64,000 bases of DNA from Panulirus ornatus (GCF_036320965.1 NC_092230.1:48550094-48614093), one strand, 5' to 3'. Shown: positions 48,124 through 58,461, numbered from the stretch's first letter. The notes: generated by a model from the letters alone, not told the origin. Numbers and translations: made by a program.

Positions 48124-48700
48124 TAAAAATTCTCATTTAGAAACTAATTTTTTTGGGTGGGGGATGAAACAACGAATCTTATGTCCTCTGAATGTAATCC
48201 CACCTCAAAATGCTCAGCATTCAATTCTGTTAGAGCACTCAAATCCTCCCATCCAAACTATTCTATAACTAACCACCAACCCCCAAGCAGAAGTAAAAAG
48301 CTTACCCCTGCCTCAACTTCGGCAACCTCTACTCATACATTCCCCTAGCCCTAACAAATACAATGGTGACAAAATACAAACACACTCAAATAACCAGACA
48401 AAAAAAAAACTATTTTACTCTCTTCTAACCCACCAGACATACCCATATCAAAAGGCACACTCCCCCATTCAAATACATGTCACACTTCCATTCTATGCTC
48501 TATACATCATCCACCACTACAAAACTACATATATAATTTCAACATATCCAAAAACACTTCATACCCATGATGCAACTAACACTATGAAAACCCCATGCAC
48601 TTACTACTCATTTGCCCAGCACTCTCTGTACACATAAGCACACAATCATCAACAAACTTTATGACCTATAGTCCTGTATGGTTTCCCCTTTTAGAAAGTT
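48124..48700. other. Upstream of PIGL
   Basis: A/C-rich on the plus strand with no recognised repeat. Should contain either the PIGL promoter or a 5' intron, given the acceptor at 48,121-48,123. No TATA or initiator stands out. Confidence 0.35.
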
Positions 48701-48705
48701 AAAAT

Positions 48706-49245
48706 ACAATTGAAGGGGGAAAGATGGAGTGGAAAAGATTTTGAGTGATCAGGACCTGGACATGCAAGAGGGTGAAAGCCATGCAAGGAAAAGGGTGAAT
48801 TGGAGAGATGTGGTATACCGGGGTCGACGTGCTGTCAATGGGTTCAACAAGGGCATGTGAAGCGTCTGGGGTAAACCACAGAAAGTTTTGCGGGGCCTCG
48901 ATCTGGAAAGGGAGCTGTGGTTTCGGTGCATTATACATGACAGCGAGAGACTTAGTGTGAACGAATGTGACTTTTGTTATATTTTGCTACTGCTACCTCG
49001 TGCACATGTGGGGGAGGGTGTTGTCATTTCATGTGTGGCGGGGTGGCGACGGGAATGAATAAAGGCAGCAAGTATGAATTATGTATATGTGTAAATATGT
49101 ATATGTCTGTGTATGAATAGGTATGTATATGTGCATGCGTGGATGTGTATGTATATACATGTGTATGTGGGTGGGTTGGGCCATTCTTTCGTCTGTTCCC
49201 ATGCACTATCTCGCAAACGCAGGAGACAGTGATAAAGTATAACAG
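48706..49245 (+). mobile_element. Short RTE-A copy, long 3' UTR
   Basis: Begins in the [24 protein letters not shown] codons, then the long 3' UTR and tail. It lies a few hundred bases upstream of PIGL, opposite in orientation. Confidence 0.85.
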
Positions 49246-49415
49246 TAAATAACAAAATAATAGTCCTGTATGGTAGACATGGCCAGTTTCCTGAGTGTTA
49301 CAGGAGCCTCATATAGTATGGACTCCTGGGCAGACAGTACACATATATATAAAATAAATAAATAAATATAAAATAAAAATATACATACATATCAGCAACA
49401 AAGTAAAATAAATAA

Positions 49416-49669
<254 letters not shown>

Positions 49670-49874
49670 TATTTATATATTTTATTATACTTTGTCGCTG
49701 TCTCCCGCGTTTGCGAGGTAGCGCAAGGAAACAGACGAAAGAAATGGCCCCACCCCCCCCCCCCATACACATGTATATACATACGTCCACACACGCAAAT
49801 ATACATACCTACACAGTTTTCCATGGTTTACCCCAGACGCTTCACATGCCCTGCTTCAATCCACTGACAGCACG

Positions 49875-52871
49875 TCAACCCCGGTATACCACATCACTCC
49901 AATTCACTCTATTCCTTGCCCTCCTTTCACCCTCCTGCATGTTCAGGCCCCGATCACACAAAATCTTTTTCACTCCATCTTTCCACCTCCAATTTGGTCT
50001 CCCTCTTCTCCTTGTTCCCTCCACCTCCGACACATATATCCTCTTGGTCAATCTTTCCTCACTCATCCTCTCCATGTGCCCAAACCACTTCAAAACACCC
50101 TCTTCTGCTCTCTCAACCACGCTCTTTCTATTTCCACACATCTCTCTTACCCTTACGTTACTCACTCGATCAAACCACCTCACACCACACATTGTCCTCA
50201 AACATCTCATTTCCAGCACATCCATCCTCCTGCGCACAACTCTATCCATAGCCCACGCCTCGCAACCATACAACATTGTTGGAACCACTATTCCTTCAAA
50301 CATACCCATTTTTGCTTTCCGAGATAATGTTCTCGACTTCCACACATTCTTCAAGGCCCCCAGGATTTTCGCCCCCTACCCCACCCTATGATCCACTTCC
50401 GCTTCCATGGTTCCATCCGCTGCCAGATCCACTCCCAGATATCTAAAACACTTCACTTCCTCCAGTTTTTCTCCATTCAAACTCACCTCCCAATTGACTT
50501 GACCCTCAACCCTACTGTACCTAATAACCTTGCTCTTATTCACATTTACTCTTAACTTTCTTCTTCCACACACTTTTCCAAACTCAGTCACCAGCTTCTG
50601 CAGTTTCTCACATGAATCAGCCACCAGCGCTGTATCATCAGCGAACAACAACTGACTCACTTCCCAAGCTCTCTCATCCCCAACAGACTTCATACTTGCC
50701 CCTCTTTCCAAGACTCTTGCATTCACCTCCCTAACAACCCCATCCATAAACAAATTAAACAACCATGGAGACATCACACACCCCTGCCGCAAACCTACAT
50801 TCACTGAGAACCAATCACTTTCCTCTCTTCCTACACGTACACATGCCTTACATCCTCGATAAAAACTTTTCACTGCTTCTAACAACTTTCCTCCCACACC
50901 ATATATTCTTAATACCTTCCACAGAGCATCTCTATCAACTCTATCATATGCCTTCTCCAGATCCATAAATGCTACATACAAATCCATTTGCTTTTCTAAG
51001 TATTTCTCACATACATTCTTCAAAGCAAACACCTGATCCACACATCCTCTACCACTTCTGAAACCACACTGCTCTTCCCCAATCTGATGCTCTGTACATG
51101 CCTTCACCCTCTCAATCAATACCCTCCCATATAATTTACCAGGAATACTCAACAAACTTATACCTCTGTAATTTGAGCACTCACTCTTATCCCCTTTGCC
51201 TTTGTACAATGGCACTATGCACGCATTCCGCCAATCCTCAGGCACCTCACCATGAGTCATACATACATTAAATAACCTTACCAACCAGTCAACAATACAG
51301 TCACCCCCTTTTTTAATAAATTCCACTGCAATACCATCCAAACCTGCTGCCTTGCCGGCTTTCATCTTCCGCAAAGCTTTCACTACCTCTTCTCTGTTTA
51401 CCAAATCATTTTCCCTAACCCTCTCACTTTGCACACCACCTCGACCAAAACACCCTATATCTGCCACTCTATCATCAAACACATTCAACAAACCTTCAAA
51501 ATACTCACTCCATCTCCTTCTCACATCACCACTACTTGTTATCACCTCCCCACTTGCGCCCTTCACCGAAGTTCCCATTTGCTCCCTTGTCTTACGCACT
51601 TTATTTACCTCCTTCCAGAACATCTTTTTATTCTCCCTAAAATTTAATGATACTCTCTCACCCCAACTCTCATTTGCCCTTTTTTTCACCTCTTGCACCT
51701 TTCTCTTGACCTCCTGTCTCTTTCTTTTATACATCTCCCACTCAATTGCATTTTTTCCCTGCAAAAATCGTCCAAATGCCTCTCTCTTCTCTTTCACTAA
51801 TACTCTTACTTCTTCATCCCACCACTCACTACCCTTTCTAATCAACCCACCTCCCACTCTTCTCATGCCACAAGCATCTTTTGCGCAATCCATCACTGAT
51901 TCCCTAAATACATCCCATTCCTCCCGCACTCCCCTTACTTCCATTGTTCTCACCTTTTTCCATTCTGTACTCAGTCTCTCCTGGTACTTCCTCACACAGA
52001 TCTCCTTCTCAAGCTCACTTACTCTCACCACCCTCTTCACCCCAACATTCACTCTTCTTTTCTGAAAACCCATACAAATCTTCACCTTAGCCTCCACAAG
52101 ATAATGATCAGACATCCCTCCAGTTGCACCTCTCAGCACATTAACATCCAAAAGTCTCTCTTTCGCACGCCTGTCAATTAACACGTAATCCAATAACGCT
52201 CTCTGGCCATCTCTCCTACTTACATAAGTATACTTATGTATATCTCGCTTTTTAAACCAGGTATTCCCAATGATCAGTCCTTTTTCAGCACATAAATCTA
52301 CAAGCTCTTCACCATTTCCATTTGCAACACCGAACACCCCATGTATACCAATTATTCCCTCAACTGCCACATTACTCACCTTTGCATTCAAATCACCCAT
52401 CACTATGACCCGGTCTCGTGCATCAAAACCACTAACACACTCATTCAGCTGCTCCCAAAACACTTGCCTCTCATGATCTTTCTTCTCATGCCCAGGTGCA
52501 TATGCACCAATAATCACCCACCTCTCTCCATCAACTTTCAGTTTTACCCATATTAATCGAGAATTTACTTTCTTACACTCTATCACATACTCCCACAACT
52601 CCTGTTTCAGGAGTATTGCTACTCCTTCCCTTGCTCTTGTCCCCTCACTAACCCCTGACTTTACTCCCCAGACATTCCCAAACCACTCTTCCCCTTTACC
52701 CTTGAGCTTCGTTTCACTCAGAGCCAAAACATCCAGGTTCCTTTCCTCAAACATACTACCTATCTCTCCTTTTTTCACATCTTGGTTACATCCACACACA
52801 TTTAGGCACCCCACTCTGAGCCTTCGAGGAGGATGAGCACTCCCCACGTGACTCCTTCTTCTGTTTCCCAT
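49875..52871 (-). CDS. RTE-A polyprotein: AP endonuclease plus reverse transcriptase, one nonsense codon
   Basis: Would nick target DNA and reverse-transcribe the element RNA at the nick. Endonuclease at residues 18-265: N24, E53 in SETKL, Y124 in GAYAPG, D160 and N162 in GDLNAK, D228, and the SDH triad end at 254-256. Basic linker 266-480. Reverse transcriptase about 490-830: GLDGIAVEF (510-518), [19 protein letters not shown] with D637, [11 protein letters not shown] (693-703), FADD at 743-746, FRYLGVDL. Codon 832 is TAG where other copies have GAG. Downstream the same frame is open for the remaining 166 codons, which hold [19 protein letters not shown] and the WFGHMERM region. No frameshift. 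The protein is probably inactive only by this one change plus any missense changes. The family is often annotated in animals as 'craniofacial development protein 2-like'. Confidence 0.92.
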
Positions 52872-52979
52872 TTTAGAAAGTTAATACAAGGAGGGGAGGA
52901 TTTCTGGCCCCCCGCTCCCGTCCCCTCTAGTCGCTTTCTACGACACGCGAGGAATACGTGGGAAGTATTCTTTCACCCC
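52872..52979 (-). promoter_or_regulatory. RTE-A 5' UTR with three hairpins
   Basis: Three stems in a row: GAATAC/GTATTC (7-nt loop), GTCG/CGAC (loop TAGAAAG), and AGGGGA/TCCCCT. The same three are kept in the SINE-B head. It may carry an internal promoter or an RNA processing function. RTE and R2 elements of other animals are known to carry HDV-like ribozymes at the 5' end, but I could not fit that fold here. Confidence 0.5.
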
Positions 52980-52984
52980 TATCC

Positions 52985-53090
52985 CCAGGGATAATATACA
53001 TATATACATACATATACACATACACACACATATACATACATACGCACATATACACACACACACACATACATATATATACATATGAGAAAA
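52985..53090. repeat. TA/CA-rich microsatellite
   Basis: Mixed 'tatacata' and 'acacac' units directly beyond the RTE-A 5' end. Confidence 0.85.
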
Positions 53091-53325
53091 TGTAAGAAAC
53101 AATTTAGAAAACTGAAACTTCTAGCTTGAAATGAATGAAAAAAAGAATGTCACATAATGGTTCAACCTCTGGCTATGGAAAAAAGGAAATGTATAACTTA
53201 TTTACACAAACGTCAATAGCAGTTTTCACTGTATCAATAAGCTTCAATGTCTAAGCTACATTTTTCTCCAATTTCACTATTTTCCTTCACATTTTCAATT
53301 GTGTCTGAAGGTTCTACTTCAAGAG

Positions 53326-54139
53326 TGATTGGGCTATGGATAGAGTTGTGTGCAGGAGGATGGATGTGCTGGAAATGAGATGTTTGAGGACAATATGTGG
53401 TGTGAGGTGGTTTGATCGAGTAAGTAACGTAAGGGTAAGAGAGATGTGTGGAAATAAAAAGAGCATGGTTAAGAGAGCAGAAGAGGGTGTTTTGAAATGG
53501 TTCGGGCACATGGAGAGAATGAGTGAGGAAAGATTGACCAAGAGAATATATGTGTCGGAGGTGGAGGGAACGAGGAGAAGAGGGAGACCAAATTGGAGGT
53601 GGAAAGATGGAGTGAAAAAGATTTTGTGTGATCGGGGCCTGAACATGCAGGAGGGTGAAAGGAGGGCAAGGAATAGAGTGAATTGGATCGATGTGGTATA
53701 CCGGGGTTGACGTGCTGTCAGTGGATTGAATCAAGGCATGTGAAGCGTCTGGGGTAAACCATGGAAGGCTGTGTAGGTATGTATATTTGCGTGTGTGAAC
53801 GTATGTATATACATGTGTATGGGGGTGGGTTGGGCCATTTCTTTCGTCTGTTTCCTTGCACTACCTCCCTGGGGATAGGGGATTAAGAATACTTCCCACG
53901 TATTCCCTGCGTGTCGTAGAAGGCGACTAAAAGGGGAGGGAGCGGGGGGCTGGAAATCCTCCCCTCTCATTTTTTTTTTAATTTTCCAAAAGAAGGAACA
54001 GAGAATTGGGCCAGGTGAGGGTATTCCCTCAAAGGCCCAGTCCTCTGTTCTTAATGCTACCTCGCTAACGCGGGAAATGGCGAATAGTTTAAAAGAAAAA
54101 GAAAGAAGACCTCGCAAACGCGGGAGACAGCGACAAAGC

Positions 54140-54150
<11 letters not shown>
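53326..54150 (+). mobile_element. RTE-A copy, truncated, tail split by SINE-B
   Basis: Starts at [20 protein letters not shown] and is open to its stop at 53,710. Short 3' UTR follows. The tail hairpin is cut at 'ctacctc' by SINE-B (53,868-54,108) and resumes with 'acctcgcaaacgcggg' to a poly(A) at about 54,140. Confidence 0.9.
53868..54108 (+). mobile_element. SINE-B, complete copy with target duplication
   Basis: 241 bp. Head 'cctggggatagggg', hairpins GAATAC/GTATTC and GTCG/CGAC, a G-rich stem, T-run, a long hairpin starting GGAACAGAG, then tail B ('ctcgctaacgcgggaaatgg') and an A-rich end. Flanked by ACCTC at 53,863-53,867 and 54,109-54,113, a 5-bp duplication of the RTE-A tail it entered. 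It codes for nothing. Confidence 0.9.

Positions 54151-54153
<3 letters not shown>

Positions 54154-54222
<69 letters not shown>
54154..54222. repeat. (AT)n microsatellite
   Basis: About 35 AT units directly after the poly(A) of the preceding RTE-A tail. Confidence 0.95.
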
Positions 54223-54225
<3 letters not shown>

Positions 54226-54226
<1 letters not shown>

Positions 54227-54312
54227 TAAAAAAAAAATGAGAGGGGAGGATTTCCAGCCCCCCGCTCCCTCCCCTTTTAGTCGCCTTCTACGACACGCAG
54301 GGAATACGTGGG
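54226..54312 (-). mobile_element. Inverted SINE-B head abutting RTE-A
   Basis: Reverse complement of the head from the T-run back to 'cacgtattccctgcgtg'. Its sequence follows SINE-B ('ctcattttttt') more than the RTE-A 5' UTR ('cttgtattaac'). It joins plus-strand RTE-A at 54,311 through the shared word 'gtggg'. Confidence 0.8.
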
Positions 54313-56700
54313 TTTTCAGAAAAGAAGAGTGAATGTTGGGGTGAAGAGGGTGGTGAGAGTAAGTGAGCTTGGGAAGGAGACCTGTGTGAGGAAGTACTAG
54401 GAGAGACTGAGTACAGAATGGAAAAAGGTGAGAACAATGGAAGTAAGGGGAGTGGGGGAGGAATACGATGTATTTAGGGAATCAGTGATGGATTGCGCAA
54501 AAGATGCTTGTGGCATGAGAAGAGTGGGAGGTGGGTTGGTTAGAAAGGGTAGTGAGTGGTGGGATGAAGAAGTAAGAGTATTAGTGAAAGAGAAGAGAGA
54601 GGCATTTGGACGATTTTTGCAGGGAAAAAATGCAATTGAGTGGGAGATGTATAAAAGAAAGAGACAGGTCAAGAGAAAGGTGCAAGAGGTGAAAAAAAGG
54701 GCAAATGAGAGTTGGGGTGAGAGAGTATCATTAAATTTTAGGGAGAATAAAAAGATGTTCTGGAAGGAGGTAAATAAAGTGCGTAAGACAAGGGAGCAAA
54801 TGGGAACTTCAGTGAAGGGCGCAAATGGGGAGGTGATAACAAGTAGTGGTGATGTGAGGAGATGGAGTGAGTATTTTGAAGGTTTGTTGAATGTGTTTGA
54901 TGATAGAGTGGCAGATATAGGGTGTTTTGGTCGAGGTGGTGTGCAAAGTGAGAGGGTTAGGGAAAATGATTTGGTAAAAAGAGAAGAGGTAGTGAAAGCT
55001 TTGTGGAAGATGAAAGCCGGCAAGGCAGCAGGTTTGGATGGTATTGCAGTGGAATTCATTAAAAAAGGGGGTGACTGTATTATTGACTGGTTGGTAAGGC
55101 TATTTAATGTATGTATGACTCATGGTGAGGTGCCTGAGGATTGGCGGAATGCGTGCATAGTGCCATTGTACAAAGGCAAAGGGGATAAGGGTGAGTGCTC
55201 AAATTACAGAGGTATAAGTTTGTTCAGTATTCCTGGTAAATTATATGGGAGGGTATTGATTGAGAGGGTGAAGGCATGGACAGAGCATCAGATTGGGGAA
55301 GAGCAGTGTGGTTTCAGAAGTGGTAGAGGATGTGTAGATCAGGTGTTTGCTTTGAAGAATGTATGTAAGAAATACTTAGAAAGGCAAATGGATTTGTATG
55401 TAGCATTTATGGATCTGGAGAAGGCATATGATAGAGTTGATAGAGATGCTCTGTGGAAGGTATTAAGAATATATGGTGTGGGAGGAAAGTTGTTAGAAGC
55501 AGTGAAAAGTTTTTATCGAGGATGTAAGGCACGTGTACGTGTAGGAAGAGAGGAAAGTGATTGGTTCTCAGTGAATGTAGGTTTGCGGCAAGGGTGTGTG
55601 ATGTCTCCATGGTTGTTTAATTTGTTTATGGATGGGGTTGTTAGGGAGGTAAATGCAAGAGTTTTGGAAAGAGGGGCAAGTATGAAGTCAGTTGCGGATG
55701 AGAGAGCTTGGGAAGTGAGTCAGTTGTTGTTCGCTGATGATACAGCACTGGTGGCTGATTCATGTGAGAAACTGCAGAAGCTGGTGACTGAGTTTGGTAA
55801 AGTGTGTGGAAGAAGAAAGTTAAGAGTAAATGTGAATAAGAGCAAGGTTATTAGGTACAGTAGGGTTGAGGGTCAAGTCAATTGGGAGGTGAGTTTGAAT
55901 GGAGAAAAACTGGAGGAAGTGAAGTGTTTTAGATATCTGGGAGTGGATCTGGCAGCAGATGGAACCATGGAAGCGGAAGTGGATCATAGGGTGGGGGAGG
56001 GGGCGAAAATTCTGGGGGCCTTGAAGAATGTGTGGAAGTCGAGAACATTATCTCGGAAAGCAAAAATGGGTATGTTTGAAGGAATAGTGGTTCCAACAAT
56101 GTTGTATGGTTGCGAGGCGTGGGCTATGGATAGAGTTGTGCGCAGGAGGATGGATGTGCTGGAAATGAGATGTTTGAGGACAATGTGTGGTGTGAGGTGG
56201 TTTGATCGAGTGAGTAACGTAAGGGTAAGAGAGATGTGTGGAAATAAAAAGAGCGTGGTTGAGAGAGCAGAAGAGGGTGTTTTGAAGTGGTTTGGGCACA
56301 TGGAGAGAATGAGTGAGGAAAGATTGACCAAGAGGATATATGTGTCGGAGGTGGAGGGAACGAGGAGAAGAGGGAGACCAAATTGGAGGTGGAAAGATGG
56401 AGTGAAAAAGATTTTGTGTGATCGGGGCCTGAACATGCAGGAGGGTGAAAGGAGGGCAAGGAATAGAGTGAATTGGAGCGATGTGGTATACCGGGGTTGA
56501 CGTGCTGTCAGTGGATTGAATCAAGGCATGTGAAGCGTCTGGGGTAAACCATGGAAAGCTGTGTAGGTATGTATATTTGCGTGTGTGGACGTATGTATAT
56601 ACATGTGTATGGGGGTGGGTTGGGCCATTTCTTTCGTCTGTTTCCTTGTGCTACCTCGCAAACGCGGGAGACAGCGACAGAGCAAAAAATATATATTCTT
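54311..56700 (+). mobile_element. RTE-A copy lacking the endonuclease, RT intact
   Basis: Begins at [13 protein letters not shown], directly after the endonuclease domain, and includes the rest of the ORF, short 3' UTR, tail and A/AT-rich end. A stop (TAG for the usual CAG) interrupts near 54,397; the frame is then open to the natural stop. Confidence 0.95.
54428..56500 (+). CDS. RTE-A reverse transcriptase, 690-codon open frame
   Basis: The longest uninterrupted RT frame in the window. Holds the linker ([37 protein letters not shown]), [61 protein letters not shown] and the complete C-terminal domain with [20 protein letters not shown]. Two single-codon deletions (in KRKRQVKRK and GDVRRWSEYF) keep the frame. 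Without an endonuclease and 5' UTR it is unlikely to move itself, but it could in principle supply RT if transcribed. Confidence 0.85.
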   Translation: MRTMEVRGVGEEYDVFRESVMDCAKDACGMRRVGGGLVRKGSEWWDEEVRVLVKEKREAFGRFLQGKNAIEWEMYKRKRQVKRKVQEVKKRANESWGERVSLNFRENKKMFWKEVNKVRKTREQMGTSVKGANGEVITSSGDVRRWSEYFEGLLNVFDDRVADIGCFGRGGVQSERVRENDLVKREEVVKALWKMKAGKAAGLDGIAVEFIKKGGDCIIDWLVRLFNVCMTHGEVPEDWRNACIVPLYKGKGDKGECSNYRGISLFSIPGKLYGRVLIERVKAWTEHQIGEEQCGFRSGRGCVDQVFALKNVCKKYLERQMDLYVAFMDLEKAYDRVDRDALWKVLRIYGVGGKLLEAVKSFYRGCKARVRVGREESDWFSVNVGLRQGCVMSPWLFNLFMDGVVREVNARVLERGASMKSVADERAWEVSQLLFADDTALVADSCEKLQKLVTEFGKVCGRRKLRVNVNKSKVIRYSRVEGQVNWEVSLNGEKLEEVKCFRYLGVDLAADGTMEAEVDHRVGEGAKILGALKNVWKSRTLSRKAKMGMFEGIVVPTMLYGCEAWAMDRVVRRRMDVLEMRCLRTMCGVRWFDRVSNVRVREMCGNKKSVVERAEEGVLKWFGHMERMSEERLTKRIYVSEVEGTRRRGRPNWRWKDGVKKILCDRGLNMQEGERRARNRVNWSDVVYRG

Positions 56701-56701
56701 T

Positions 56702-56719
56702 TTTTTTTTTTTTTTTTAT

Positions 56720-56755
<36 letters not shown>
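56702..56755. repeat. T-run and (AT)n between two tail-to-tail RTE-A copies
   Basis: Separates the plus tail ending at about 56,690 from the minus tail starting at about 56,762. Confidence 0.9.
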
Positions 56756-56756
<1 letters not shown>

Positions 56757-56761
56757 TATCA

Positions 56762-58461
56762 TTTTGCTTTGTCACTGTCTCCTGTGTCAGCGAGGTAGCG
56801 CAAGGAAACAGACGAAAGAATGGCCCAACCCGCCCACATACACATGTATATACATACACGTCCACACACGCAAATATACATACCTATACATCTCAATTTA
56901 TACATATATATATACACACAGACATATACATATATACACATGTACATAATTCATACTGTCTGCCTTTATCTATTCCCATCGCCACCTCGCCACACATGGA
57001 ATAACAGCCCCCTCTCCCCTCATGTGTGTGAGGTAGCACTAGGAAAAGACAACAAAGGCCCCATTCGTTCACATTCAGTCTCTAGCTGCCATGTAATAAT
57101 GCACCGAAACCACAGCTCCCTTTCCACATCCAGGCCCCACACAACTTTCCATGGTTTACCCCAGACGCTTCACATGCCCTGGTTCAATCCATTGACAGCA
57201 CGTCGACCCCGATATACCACATCGTTCCAATTCACTCTATTCCTTGCAAGCCTTTCACCCTCCTGCATGTTCAGGCCCCGATCACACAAAATCTTTTTCA
57301 CTCCATCTTTCCACCTCCAATTTGGTTTCCCACTTCTCCTCGTTCCCTCCACCTCCAACACATATATCCTCTTGGTCAATCTTTCCTCACTCATTCTCTC
57401 CATGTGACCAAACCATTTCAAAACACCCTCTTCTGCTCTCTCAACAACACTCTTTTTATTTCCACACTTCTCTCTTACTCTTATATTACTTACTCGATCA
57501 AACCACCTCACACCACATATTGTCCTCAAACATCTCATTTCCAGTACATCCACCCTCCTGCGCACAACTCTACCCATAGCCCACGCCTCGCAACCATACA
57601 ACATTGTTGGAACCACTATTCCTTCAAACATACCCATTTTTGCTTTCCGAGATAATGTTCTCGACTTCCAAACATTCTTCAAGGCTCCCAGAACTTTCGC
57701 CCCCTCCCCCACCCTATGATTCACTTCCGCTTCCATGGTTCCATCCGCTGCCAGATCCACTCCCAGATATCTAAAACACTTTACTTCCTCCAGTTTTTCT
57801 CCATTCAAACTTACCTCCCAATTGACTTGACCCTCAACCCTACTGTACCTAATAACCTTGCTCTTATTCACATTTACTCTCAACTTTCTTCTTTCGCACA
57901 CTTTACCAAACTCACTCAGCAGCTTCTGCAATTTTTCACCCGAATCAGCCACCAGCTGTATCATCAGCGAACAACCAACTGACTCACTTCCCAAGCCCTC
58001 TCATCCAAAACAGACTGCATACTTGCCCCTATCTCCAAAACTCTTGCATTCACCTCCCTGACCACCCTATCCATAAACAAATCAAACAACCATGGAGACA
58101 TTACGCACTATTGCCGCAAACCAACATTCACTGGGAACCAATCACTTTCCTCTCTTTCTACCTGTACACATGCCTTACATCCTCGATAAAAACTTTTCAC
58201 GGCTTCTAGCAACTTACCTACCACACCATACACTCTTAATACCTTAATCAGAGCATCTCTATCAACTCTATCATATGCCTTCTCCAGATCCATAAATGCC
58301 ACATACAAATCCATTTGTTCTAAGTATTTCTCACATACATTCTTCAAAGTAAGAACCTGATCCACACATCCTCTATCACTTCTGAAACCACACTGTTCTT
58401 CTCTAATATGATGCTCTGTACATGCCTTCACCCTTGCTATCAATACCCTCCCATATAATTT
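56762..58461 (-). mobile_element. RTE-A copy, long 3' UTR, with 5' inversion
   Basis: Long 3' UTR (56,762-57,165), ORF part 57,170-57,994 (274 residues), a frameshifted FADD/VMSPW region, then 58,108-58,490 back to the [11 protein letters not shown] position. There it breaks and the 5' UTR follows in the opposite orientation (58,462-58,585). Confidence 0.9.
57170..57994 (-). CDS. RTE-A C-terminal region, open fragment
   Basis: Open from just after the FADD site (VADSGEKLQKLLSEFGKVCE) to the end of the ORF. Because the usual stop is lost, it extends a few codons through [11 protein letters not shown]. No catalytic RT residues in this frame. Confidence 0.7.
   Translation of the reverse strand: MGSESVGCSLMIQLVADSGEKLQKLLSEFGKVCERRKLRVNVNKSKVIRYSRVEGQVNWEVSLNGEKLEEVKCFRYLGVDLAADGTMEAEVNHRVGEGAKVLGALKNVWKSRTLSRKAKMGMFEGIVVPTMLYGCEAWAMGRVVRRRVDVLEMRCLRTICGVRWFDRVSNIRVREKCGNKKSVVERAEEGVLKWFGHMERMSEERLTKRIYVLEVEGTRRSGKPNWRWKDGVKKILCDRGLNMQEGERLARNRVNWNDVVYRGRRAVNGLNQGM

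Larger units (their letters stand above)
49683..52979 (-). mobile_element. Full-length RTE-A retrotransposon
   Basis: About 3.3 kb. Order in the element: structured 5' UTR (52,979-52,872) beginning CCCTGGGGATAGGGG, a single ORF of 999 codons including stop (52,871-49,875), short 3' UTR, tail hairpin (49,690-49,740), AT-rich end. Both flanks are AT-rich, so a target-site duplication cannot be told. It is the only copy here that keeps the 5' UTR joined to the start codon, and hence the reference for the family. Confidence 0.95.
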
